Below, piece by piece: positions 49,891-59,200 of a stretch of DNA of 64,000 bases. The stretch is from Olsenella sp. An290. Its GTDB lineage: Bacteria > Actinomycetota > Coriobacteriia > Coriobacteriales > Atopobiaceae. Position numbers and translations under genes: made by a program. The notes under the pieces are model-generated. The model was not told the origin of the DNA. It saw only the letters and a program-made list of their open reading frames with translations, and did no database searches. Where the stretch lies: the NCBI RefSeq assembly GCF_002159535.1, contig NZ_NFIU01000006.1, forward strand, positions 1 through 64,000, read 5' to 3'. The stretch's first letter is position 1. Each line of letters starts with the position of its first letter.

Positions 49891-52800
49891 CTAGCTCTTG
49901 CGGCTCTTGAGGTAGAACGCGATGCCCGCGCCCACCACCACGACGGCGGCGATGACCACGCCCACGACGGGCAGCGAGTTGTCGCCGGTCGCGGGGACGG
50001 AGCCCGTGCCGGTGTGGCTGCTGCCGGGCTTCTGGGCGCCGGACGGCTTCTGGGTGTCAGAGCCGCCGGGCGTCTGGGTGTCGGAGCCGCCGGGCTCCTG
50101 GGTGTCGCCCGGCTCCTGGGTGTCACCGGGCTCCTCGGAGTCGGTCACGAGCGCCTTGATGGCGTCCTTGATGGCCGTGACGGCATCGTTGACCTCGTCC
50201 TGGGTGCCGTCCTCGAGGAGGGCGCGACCGGAGGCGATGGCGTCCTTGAGGGCGGCCACGGAGGCGTCCGTGTAGCCGCTCAGGTCGAGGGCCTCGGCCT
50301 CGGCGATAGCGTCCTTGAGGGCGAAGACGTTCACGAGGGCGCCCTGGGCGTCGATGATGGCCTGCGCGAGCTCGGCGTCCTGGGACGGGTCGTGCGCGGC
50401 CTTTGCGGCGTCGACGGCGTCCTTGAGGGCGGCCCAGCTCGTGGCGGTGTAGTCGCCCTCGTGCAGCGCCTCGGCGTCCGCGATGACCTTGTCAAGGTCA
50501 ACGGGCTCGGTGGTGTCGAGCACAAGCCCCGCCTTGGCCTCCTGGAGCGCCGTCACGGCGGCGGAGACCTCGTCGGCGGTGCCGCTGGCGAGAAGCGCCT
50601 TGCCCGCCTCGTATGCCTTCTCGTAGGCAGCGAAGGAGTCCTCGGTATAGACGGAGGGGTCGTCGATGCCCTCGAACTCGGCCAGGGCGGCCTTGAGGGA
50701 GGTAACGTCGACGAGGCCGCTCACGGCATCGCGGAGCGCGCTGGTGCCCTCGGCGATCTGGGCCGGCGCGGCGCCGTCGGCCACGAGCGTGGCGAGGGCG
50801 TCCTTGGCGTCGGCGAGCGCCTTCCAGGAGGCATCCGTGAAGGTGCCGGCCTTGTCCTCGGTGTAGACCTTCTCCACGTCGGCGATAGCCTGCTCGGCGC
50901 GGTCCGCGGCGGTGGCATCGTAGGCAAGGGCGGCCTCGGCGTCGGTAATGGCCTTCGCAAGCTCATCGCCCTTGGCCTGAGACAGGTTGTCGGCATCCTC
51001 GAGCGCGGCCTTGGCGTCGGCGACGGCGCCCTGGTAGGCCTGCCAGCTGGAGGTGGTGTAGCCCGTGCCGTCCGTGAGCGCCTCGTCAACGAGGGCCTGG
51101 AGGTTGCCCGTGTACTTGGTCACGCCACCGTTCATGGCGTTCTCGAGCGCGGAGGCCAGCGTGGACACGGCGTCGGCCGTGAGGTAGTCGGCGCTGGCAA
51201 CGCCCTTCTCGGCGGCGGCGACGGCATCGGCGAGGGCGGCGGTGGAGTCGGTGGTCCAAGTGGAGGTGTCAACGGCCTCGGCCTTGGCGATAAGTTCGCT
51301 GAGCTCGGTCACATCGGCGGACTTGACGGTGTCGAGCAGATAGATCTCGGCGATCTGCGGAACGGTCTCGCCCGTCCACTCGATCATGATGTCCTTGACG
51401 GCCGTGTACTGAGCAGCGTCACGGGTGAGGCTCAGAGACTCGCCGAAGCGGAACTCCTGGGAGACCTGATCGAGCGTGCCGAGCGTGACCTCGGTCGTCT
51501 TAGAGAAGGTGGTGTCCGTGTAGACAACGGCCTTGACCGTGGCGCCCGTCGGGTTGCCGCGGGAGATGATGCGGACGCCCTCGTAGGCGGTGCCGTCGGC
51601 CGTGAGCGGCTCGGACACGTGATAGGTCATCGTGCCCGTGGACTCAGCCTGGGGCGCCCACGCGGTGGAGAGGTTGTCGTCGATCATGAGGTCGGGCGTC
51701 ATGCCCTCCTGCTCGGTGACGGTGCTCTCAAAGTCGCCGCCGGCGTAGGTGGAGACGTACTCGCCGCCGTTGATGCGCAGCTCGCCAATCTCAACCCAGC
51801 GGTTGGTATACGCGCCCGTGAAACGGATGCGCAGGTAGCGGCCAGTCGCGTTGAGGTTAGCCAGATCGTCCTGGTCGGCGCTGCTCACGTACTTGACGTT
51901 GGGGAACTCCATGGAGCTCGCCATCCACGTTGCGTCAGCGGCGGTGAGCTTGGCCGTCTCGGCGTTGTCCTCGACGATGTCGGCGCTGTTGATGTCAAGG
52001 ACCTTGGTCCAGGTCTCGGCATCAGGCGTGTCCGCGACCTCGATCACGGCGTTGCGGATGAAGTCATAGGTGCTGTCGGGGACCATGTACTCGATCGTGT
52101 TGATCGTGCGCTCCTGGCCAAGGTCAAAGACGATCGCCTTGCCAGCCTCGGCGGGGCCGCTGCCGGTCTTGGCCGTAGTGGTGGGGTCGCCATCGAAGAT
52201 GTTGGAGACAACGTAGGTGCCCGGGATGGTGAGGTCGCTCTTCTCGACCGTGGGATCAAGGGAGTCGAGATAGGTAGCGGAGAGGTCGGCCATGTCAACC
52301 TCAACACCATCGGTGCTGGCCTTGAAGCCAATGTAGCGGGCGGTGATGGCGCTGTCAGCGGCCTCCACCCACTCGAGGCCATTCTGAGAGCAGACAAGCG
52401 TGGCGTTGCCCTCGGCGGGCGACACGCTCACCTCGCGACGGACGGCACCAAGGTCGATGGCGATGATCTGACCGTCGTTCAGCGTGGTGCTGCCGGCGCC
52501 CACGACGCTGCCATCGCCCACGCGAGCGGAGACGTCAGCCGCGCTGAGGTCAAAGTTGGCCCAGACGTTGTCCTTGGTGTAGGAGAACTTCTCGTAGGCC
52601 TGGAGCTCGAAGAGCTGGAACCACTTGTCACCGTTGGCCTGGGTCACCACGAACTTGATGCCGGTGGCCTGGACGCGGTCGATCGAGACCTCCTGCTCGG
52701 CGGCAGAGCCGAGGGTTCCGCACCTCTCCCAGTTGCCGTTCTGAGTCGGGGTGGCGTCGGTGGTGTAGTAGAGATCAGCCGCTGCGATGCAGTCCGTGGA

Positions 52801-55800
52801 GCCCTGGAGCATGCGCACGGTGTCGATGTACTTGGACTCGCCAAAGGCAAGCATCACGTAGTCGTTAACACGGGTCTCGCGGCTGCTCCAGAACCTGGTC
52901 TCGTCGCTGCCGTCGGCGGCGTTGGCGATGCCGTTGGTCTGGTAGACCGGGATGTTGGTGGAGATGGAGACCTCGGCGGGAGCCTCGGCGCCCGTGTCGA
53001 GAGAGGCGTTGAGGTCGGCAACGCGCCACCACACGTTCTTGTCGGCACCGTTCACCACGCGCACGGCCTGGATCTGCTGGGCCTCGTCGAGCACGAACTC
53101 CTGCTTGGTGTTGGAGTTCACGTCGCCGGCCTTGACCCAGTCGCTGCTGCCGGCAACCTGGTACTCAATAACACCGGTATCGATGCCGTCACCGGCCTTG
53201 GAGGTGCCCTGGGCAAAGGTGAGCTTGTTGGCGTTCACGCCGCCGTCGGCAAAGGTGACGATCAGCGTGGCACCGGCGGGGATGGTGTCGCGATCGCTGC
53301 CCTCAGCGGCCTTGCGATAGTGCGTCTCGGTCTCGACGTTGTTGTCGGAGGAGTTCTGCGCGGCATTGGCGGCAATGACCATGTTCTCGAAGGTCACGGT
53401 GCCGGTGTAGACCGTCGGCTCCTCGACCTCGCCACCGTCGACCTTGTTGATCTCGATCTCGCGGAGCGTGAGCCAGCAGTTGCCGGAGTTATCCTCGGTG
53501 GCGATCAGGCGAACGCCATAGACGTCCTTCTCGTCTAGGCCCGTGAAGTCGCAGACAATCTCACGGTTGTTGGAAATCTCAGTGCCCTCAACGTCCTGCC
53601 AGACCTTCTCGCCATCCACCTCGCGCAGCACCTGGAGGTTGCCGGTGCGCAGCGTGTCGGACGGGTTGGCGGAGCTGTAGGTCACCGTGAAGCGGGTGAG
53701 GTCAAACGGCTTGCTCTGCTCGTAGCCAAAGTAGGTGCCGGCCGTGAGCTGGTTGGGGGTCTGGTAGCTGACGCCCGTGGTGGTGTCACCGTCGAAGAGG
53801 GTGTCGGTGTTGCCGTTGGGGGTGTCCTCACGGTTGGTGATGTACTTCCAGATCATCGCGTCCGGGTTGGACACGAGCTGGGCGCGCTCGGCAACGTAGT
53901 CGTTGAGAGCGGTGACCGTGGGATAGATGTAGGCCTTGCCCACGCGAGCGTACTCATAGTGGTCCATGTACCACAGGCTGTGGTTGTCGGCCGCGTCGAG
54001 CAGGCTGGAGCCCTCGGCGTACTTGGAGAGCAGCGTGGAGGTGTCGCCGGAGAGGTCGGCCTTGACGGCCTCGAGCTCCGCGATGGCCGCGGCGGTGAGG
54101 TCGTCCCAGGTGCTGATCCAGGGATCCATCTGCTCGAGCATCTCGGCCGTGCCCGCGTTGTTGCGGTAGTCTACGGCGTACTGCTGGATCTCCTCAAAGA
54201 TGGCGATCATCTCGTCGCACTGGTCAGCCGTGACCGTGCCGGCGGTGAGGGCGGAGCGGAAGGCGGTGAGCTCCTCCTGGATGGCGGAGGACTCGCCGTT
54301 GATCCACGTCGCGCCGCCGCCGTACATGCGGAGCATGTGGCGGGAGAGCTCGCGCAGGGCGTTGGAGCCCTTGTTATCGATCGGAGAGTTGTGATCGATG
54401 TAGCTGAAGGAGTCTTCCCAGGTCTGGTCGGCGTGCTCGGTGGAGGTCCAGAGGTTCCACGAGAAGTCGGCGTTCATGAAGAGACCCTGCTTGGAAGGCT
54501 CGGCCTGCTGCATGGGGTTCAGGACGACGCCGGTGACGTCGCCGGGCTTGACGTCGGAGCCCAGGAAGTTGTTGTGGCCGCCCATGTGCAGGGCGTCCTT
54601 GTCGTTGTCGGAGCACGGCCAGTTGATCCACATGAACGGGGACTTGCCGCCGGAGTTGTTCTTGAAGTTGGTGAGGAAGGAGTTCTCGACCTTGCCCCAG
54701 ATGCGGCCGCCGGTGTTGCCGACCTCGATGTTCTCGGGCAGCTGGGCGTACCAGGCCTCGCCCTGGCCGTAGTAGTTGACCGGGATGAAGACGATGGTGT
54801 CCTTGAGACCGGGGTACAGCAGGTTGCCGTCTGCGTCGGTCTTGGCCTGCATCTCATGGATCCAGTCGGTCATGTCCTCGAGGAGCTGGATGTAGAGGTC
54901 GTTGCCCTGGTTGGCAGCGTCGTCAGCGAGAATGGCAATCTGACGGACGCCGTGGTCGATGACCTGCTCGAACTTCTCCTGGAGGATGGGGAGCGTCTCA
55001 CTGTAGTTGGCGCTCGTGATGGGGTTGTACATGAAGGGGTGGAGCGCGTAGAGGTAGCGGCACTTGGAGGCGTTGCCGGCCTCGGCAAGCGGCTCGATGA
55101 GGGTCTCGAGCTCATCCTCGGTGTAGAGGTCACGCCAGTTAGAGTTGTGCTTGGGGTCGTTCTTGGGGGCGTAGAAGTAGCCGTTGAGCTTGTAGTAGCC
55201 GCCCCAGGTCATGAGCTCGGCGCGGTCCTCGTTGCTCCAGGGGTTGCCGTAGTAGCCCTCGATGAAGCCACGGGTGGCCACGTCGGCGTAGTCCTCGCAG
55301 GTAAAGGCGGCCAGCTTGGCACCGTCGAGCTGCTGGAAAATCTGATAGAGCGTGGTGAGGCCGTAGAAGGCGGCGTCGGTGTCGCGGCCCAGGACGATGA
55401 TCTGGTCCGCGCCGTCGGCGGCCGGGACGGAGGCAAGCAGGTAGGCGTCCGTCTTCTCAAAGAGGCTGGCGTCGTAGCTCAGCGCGCCGTCCTCGACGAG
55501 CTGCTCGACGTAGGCGTCGACCGCCTCGCCCGAGCCCTTGATGCCCACGAGGACGCTCGTGGTGCCCGGCTCGGTCGGGACCTCGTCCACGTAGGAGGCG
55601 GTCACGCCCTTGAGGGCAAGGGCCTCCTCCAGGCGGGCGACGGTGTACTCGTCAATCCCGCTCTCAACCACGGCGCTGGCGCTCTCGCGCAGCGTCTGGC
55701 TGCCCTCGGCATACTCGATGCTCTGAGGCGTCGGGTAGATCTGGTACGACACGCCCTCGGCACGGGCCGTGGCGGGGAGCACCAGCGCTACGAACGCGAA

Positions 55801-55845
55801 CGCACAGGCGAGCAGAGCTGCCACGTGTCTCACAATGCGCTTCAA
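49891..55845 (-). CDS. Giant cell-wall-anchored GH84 hyaluronidase-like enzyme
   Basis: A 1,984-residue secreted protein. Residues 1-29 are a signal peptide (ending TARAE). Residues 30-185 are a GH20b-like domain (YQIYPTPQSIEY). Residues 190-480 are the GH84 barrel with the catalytic pair Asp308-Asp309 in AILADDA, the form seen in mu-toxin/NagH-type hyaluronidases. A helical domain follows. Several F5/8C-like carbohydrate-binding modules span about 670-1,500. About six FIVAR repeats span about 1,515-1,900, then an EPGDTQ stalk and the sorting signal VPATGD, hydrophobic stretch and KSRKS. The start is TTG at 55845 with GGAGG. Predicted to cleave hyaluronan or O-linked GlcNAc glycans at the surface. 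Confidence 0.9.
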   Translation of the reverse strand: MKRIVRHVAALLACAFAFVALVLPATARAEGVSYQIYPTPQSIEYAEGSQTLRESASAVVESGIDEYTVARLEEALALKGVTASYVDEVPTEPGTTSVLVGIKGSGEAVDAYVEQLVEDGALSYDASLFEKTDAYLLASVPAADGADQIIVLGRDTDAAFYGLTTLYQIFQQLDGAKLAAFTCEDYADVATRGFIEGYYGNPWSNEDRAELMTWGGYYKLNGYFYAPKNDPKHNSNWRDLYTEDELETLIEPLAEAGNASKCRYLYALHPFMYNPITSANYSETLPILQEKFEQVIDHGVRQIAILADDAANQGNDLYIQLLEDMTDWIHEMQAKTDADGNLLYPGLKDTIVFIPVNYYGQGEAWYAQLPENIEVGNTGGRIWGKVENSFLTNFKNNSGGKSPFMWINWPCSDNDKDALHMGGHNNFLGSDVKPGDVTGVVLNPMQQAEPSKQGLFMNADFSWNLWTSTEHADQTWEDSFSYIDHNSPIDNKGSNALRELSRHMLRMYGGGATWINGESSAIQEELTAFRSALTAGTVTADQCDEMIAIFEEIQQYAVDYRNNAGTAEMLEQMDPWISTWDDLTAAAIAELEAVKADLSGDTSTLLSKYAEGSSLLDAADNHSLWYMDHYEYARVGKAYIYPTVTALNDYVAERAQLVSNPDAMIWKYITNREDTPNGNTDTLFDGDTTTGVSYQTPNQLTAGTYFGYEQSKPFDLTRFTVTYSSANPSDTLRTGNLQVLREVDGEKVWQDVEGTEISNNREIVCDFTGLDEKDVYGVRLIATEDNSGNCWLTLREIEINKVDGGEVEEPTVYTGTVTFENMVIAANAAQNSSDNNVETETHYRKAAEGSDRDTIPAGATLIVTFADGGVNANKLTFAQGTSKAGDGIDTGVIEYQVAGSSDWVKAGDVNSNTKQEFVLDEAQQIQAVRVVNGADKNVWWRVADLNASLDTGAEAPAEVSISTNIPVYQTNGIANAADGSDETRFWSSRETRVNDYVMLAFGESKYIDTVRMLQGSTDCIAAADLYYTTDATPTQNGNWERCGTLGSAAEQEVSIDRVQATGIKFVVTQANGDKWFQLFELQAYEKFSYTKDNVWANFDLSAADVSARVGDGSVVGAGSTTLNDGQIIAIDLGAVRREVSVSPAEGNATLVCSQNGLEWVEAADSAITARYIGFKASTDGVEVDMADLSATYLDSLDPTVEKSDLTIPGTYVVSNIFDGDPTTTAKTGSGPAEAGKAIVFDLGQERTINTIEYMVPDSTYDFIRNAVIEVADTPDAETWTKVLDINSADIVEDNAETAKLTAADATWMASSMEFPNVKYVSSADQDDLANLNATGRYLRIRFTGAYTNRWVEIGELRINGGEYVSTYAGGDFESTVTEQEGMTPDLMIDDNLSTAWAPQAESTGTMTYHVSEPLTADGTAYEGVRIISRGNPTGATVKAVVYTDTTFSKTTEVTLGTLDQVSQEFRFGESLSLTRDAAQYTAVKDIMIEWTGETVPQIAEIYLLDTVKSADVTELSELIAKAEAVDTSTWTTDSTAALADAVAAAEKGVASADYLTADAVSTLASALENAMNGGVTKYTGNLQALVDEALTDGTGYTTSSWQAYQGAVADAKAALEDADNLSQAKGDELAKAITDAEAALAYDATAADRAEQAIADVEKVYTEDKAGTFTDASWKALADAKDALATLVADGAAPAQIAEGTSALRDAVSGLVDVTSLKAALAEFEGIDDPSVYTEDSFAAYEKAYEAGKALLASGTADEVSAAVTALQEAKAGLVLDTTEPVDLDKVIADAEALHEGDYTATSWAALKDAVDAAKAAHDPSQDAELAQAIIDAQGALVNVFALKDAIAEAEALDLSGYTDASVAALKDAIASGRALLEDGTQDEVNDAVTAIKDAIKALVTDSEEPGDTQEPGDTQEPGGSDTQTPGGSDTQKPSGAQKPGSSHTGTGSVPATGDNSLPVVGVVIAAVVVVGAGIAFYLKSRKS

Positions 55846-56208
55846 GACAGTCCTCCAATCTGAGTCCAATAGCATTCTTACGTTACGATACCCCGGCCTC
55901 CGGACAGGCGATAAAACGGCCAGCGGCACCTGAGCGCCCCACTGGTATCGGGACGATGAAACCAGCAGTGAGCGCCCCCTTTCTGCCAAGGGCACCTTAC
56001 GTCGCACAAACGCACAGGTCAGATGGCATCTTATACGGCCATTCCCCTATCTCTCCCCTATTTCCGCGTTGTCAAGCGAGAAGAACCGCCCCTCGGTGAA
56101 CGGTCGGAGACCGCGCCGCCCCTGGCGCGACGCCCTCGTCACGCGTCCGTTAGCAAAGAGGGGCGCCCCTTGCGGGACGCCCCTCCTGAGAACGGTCTGC
56201 GCTCTGGA
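55846..56208 (-). other. Gene-free interval upstream of the GH84-2 gene
   Basis: About 360 bp. It holds the GH2 terminator (56155-56185), a GCGAGAAGAACC motif (56076-56087), and upstream sequence for the GH84-2 gene. No clear promoter match or palindrome was found in the 55860-56060 part. Confidence 0.5.
56155..56185 (-). terminator. Terminator of the GH2 gene
   Basis: On the minus strand AGGGGCG pairs with CGCCCCT (56178-56184 with 56159-56165), with a short inner stem and TCTTTGC after it. Confidence 0.7.
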
Positions 56209-59200
56209 CTAGCGGCGGCGACGGACGCTGAGCACGGCGCCCAGGCCGGAGAGCGCGGCTCCCGCGGTGGCCACAAGGCCAACGGCAGCGGACGGGTCGC
56301 CGGTCTCGGGCACGGAGCCGGAGGGCGTGCTGCCGGTGCCGGGCTTGTCGGTGCTCGGCTGGCTGCCGCCGGGCTGCTCGGTGCCGGGCTCGTCGCCACC
56401 GGGCTGCTCGGCCGCGGGCTCAAGCGCGATGAGCGCGTTGTTGAGCGCGGTGTAGGCGGCCTCGAGCTCCTCGGCCGTCGCGTCCGGGTTGGCAAGGACG
56501 GCGTTGGCGGCGTCGAGGGCGGCCTGGTAGGCGGCCCAGGAGTCGGTGGAGAAGTCGGTGCTCACAAGACCGGCGTTGCGGTCGATGAGGCTCTCGATCT
56601 TCTCGGCGTAGTCGGTGCCGGGCTCGGGCTCAGGCTCGGACGAGGAGGTGACGCTGACGGAGAAGGTCGCGGTCTTGCCGCCGTAGGTCACGGTGACCGT
56701 CTTCTCGCCCGCGGCGTTGAACTGCGTGATGTCAAAGGCAAAGTCCGCGGCGGCATCGTCAAAGGCAACGTCGGCGGTCTCGCCGTTGTCGTAGGTGACG
56801 GAGAGCACGAGGCCGGAGGCGTCGAGCTTGTCGCCCACCTGGTAGGCGGTCTTGGTCGGGGCGGCCTTGACCTCGATGGAGGCAACCGTGGGCTCGGGGG
56901 CCACGGGCTCCTCGACGGAGACCGTGAAGGTGGCCGTCCTCTCGGCGTAGGTCACGGTGACGTCGGTGGTGCCGGCCGTCTCGAAGGTGCTGGGCTCAAA
57001 GGCGAAGTCGCCCGCGTTCTCCGTGGAGTAGGCCACGGTCTGCGTGGTGCCGTCGCTCATGGCAAGCGTGAGCACAAGGCCGGTCGCGTCAAGGGACTCG
57101 CCCACCTGGTAGATGGCCTTCGAGGGCTTGGCGCTCACGGAGATGCCCGTGACCGTGGGCTCGGGCGCGGAGGTCACCACGATCTCAAAGGTCTTGGTGA
57201 CGCTGCCGGAGTAGGAGCCGATACCCTGGACGATCAGCGTGGCGGTGCCGGCGGCGGCGTTGTCCTCGTAGCCGAGGACGTAGTCGATGCCGTAGGTGAG
57301 CTCGGCGCCGTCAAGCGTGACGGTCAGGGTCTCGGGGTCGATCGTCACGGGGTGCGCGGCGTCAACCGACGGGACCTCGACGCTCTCGGGCACGCCCGCG
57401 ACCTCCGCACCGGAGATGTCCGTGTAGGACGCGGCCTCGCGCAGGCGAATCTCGGCGGCAGACATGAACTTGTCGTTGCCGGAGTCCGCGAAGGAGTGCA
57501 CGGCCTTGATGCGGAACTTCTGGGCCGTGACCGGCTCGTCGAACTCGGCGTACTGCCAGCTCTTGTCGTTGTACGCGACGGTCTCGTGCGCCGCCTCGAC
57601 CCAGGCGCCGGACGCCTCGTCATAGTACTGGACGGAGTACTCGGTCAGGGCGCCGTTGCTGCCGCCGGACTGGCGCGGCAGGTAGCGCAGGCCCTCGATG
57701 GCCGCAGGCTCCTTGAGGTCCATCTCGACCCAGAGGTCGTCGAACGGGGGAAGGCTGCTCCAGTTGGAGTGGTAGTGGGTGCTCGGGTCGTTGTCAAAGG
57801 CCAGCTCGACGGGACCCTCGCTCGTGCCGGGCTGCTCGCTGCCCGCGGAGACCGTCATCTGGTCCACCGGGTAGTCGCGCGAGGCGTCGTCCGGCCCCAG
57901 CGTGGGCTCCTCGTTGAGGTTGATCGTGAAGGTGTTGCGCGTGGCGTGGTCCTCGGACTCGATCACGATGACGATCGCGTCGTTCTCGGCGGGGAGCACG
58001 GTCACGGAGGCGTTGTCGGCACCCACGGCCTCGACCTCGGCGAAGAGGGCCGGCGTGGAGTAGCTGCCCTGAGCGAGCGTGGCCTCGGGGACCTCGACGC
58101 CGTTCACCGTGAGGGAGGCGAGCTCGGCGGTCTTGTTGGTGGCGAAGGAGCCCTCGACCTTCATGAGCTCGATCTCGGTGATCATGGTGCAGGGCTTGAA
58201 GTTCGTGCCCGTGGCGGCCGTGGAGTTGGTCACCGTGATCTTCCAGAAGGTGCCCGTCGTCGGGGCAAAGCGGTAGGTGATCGGCGTCACGCTGTTGGCC
58301 TTGGTGCCGGTGGTCGCCTCGGTGTCGACGGTCGTCCAGACGGTGCCGTTCTCGGAGGCCTCGATCTTGACGTCGCTCGGCAGGCGGCCGGAGCCGCTGT
58401 CCTCGGCAAAGTAGATGGTAATCTCGTTCAGGCGCTGCTGGGTGGCGTAGTCGATCGTGATGCTCGACTGGGTGCCGCCGGCCTGCGCGAAGCTCCAGTT
58501 GGACCAGCAGGACTCGTTGGCGCCGCCGTCGTTGTTGGGGTCGATGACGGTGCTGCCGTCGATCACGGCCTCGAGGGTGTCGGACGGGTTGGCGGCGGTC
58601 GCCTCGTCCTGCACCACGTGGAGGGCGTCGGGACCAACGTTGCCCGCCTGGACGAGCTCCTCCTCCTGGACGCGCACCGTGGCGGTCACGTCGAGGTCGA
58701 CGCCAAAGACGTTGGCGGTGCCAGTGACGCTCACCACGTCGCCCGCGTTGGCGTAGGCGTCCTCGCCGGGCTCGTCCCAGCTCACGGGGAAGCTCGCGTT
58801 GAGGATGGTGCCGTCGGCCAGGACCGCAGGACGGGCGTCGGGCAGGATCGGCTTGGCGCCGGGCTGCGTGGCGGTGGAGTAGTTGAGCAGGTCGGCCACA
58901 CCGTCGAGCACGGTCACGCTTGCCGTGATCTTGGTGCCCTCAACGGTGCCCGTGACCTGGAAGGTGCCGGGAGTGGCCAGCTGGTCGGAGGTGACCTCGT
59001 CCCACGTCACGTCCTGGCTTGCGCTCGAGCCGTCGGAATAGCGGACCTCGACCTGCTCGGGCAGGGTGAGGGCGGTTCCGGTCTGCACGTAGTAGTAGCG
59101 CGAGAAGAACGCCGCGGTGACGGTCTTCTCACCGGTCTCGCTGCCCTCGTCGGCCGCGACGGGAATCGTGACCGTGTCGGACGCCATGCCGCTCGCCGTC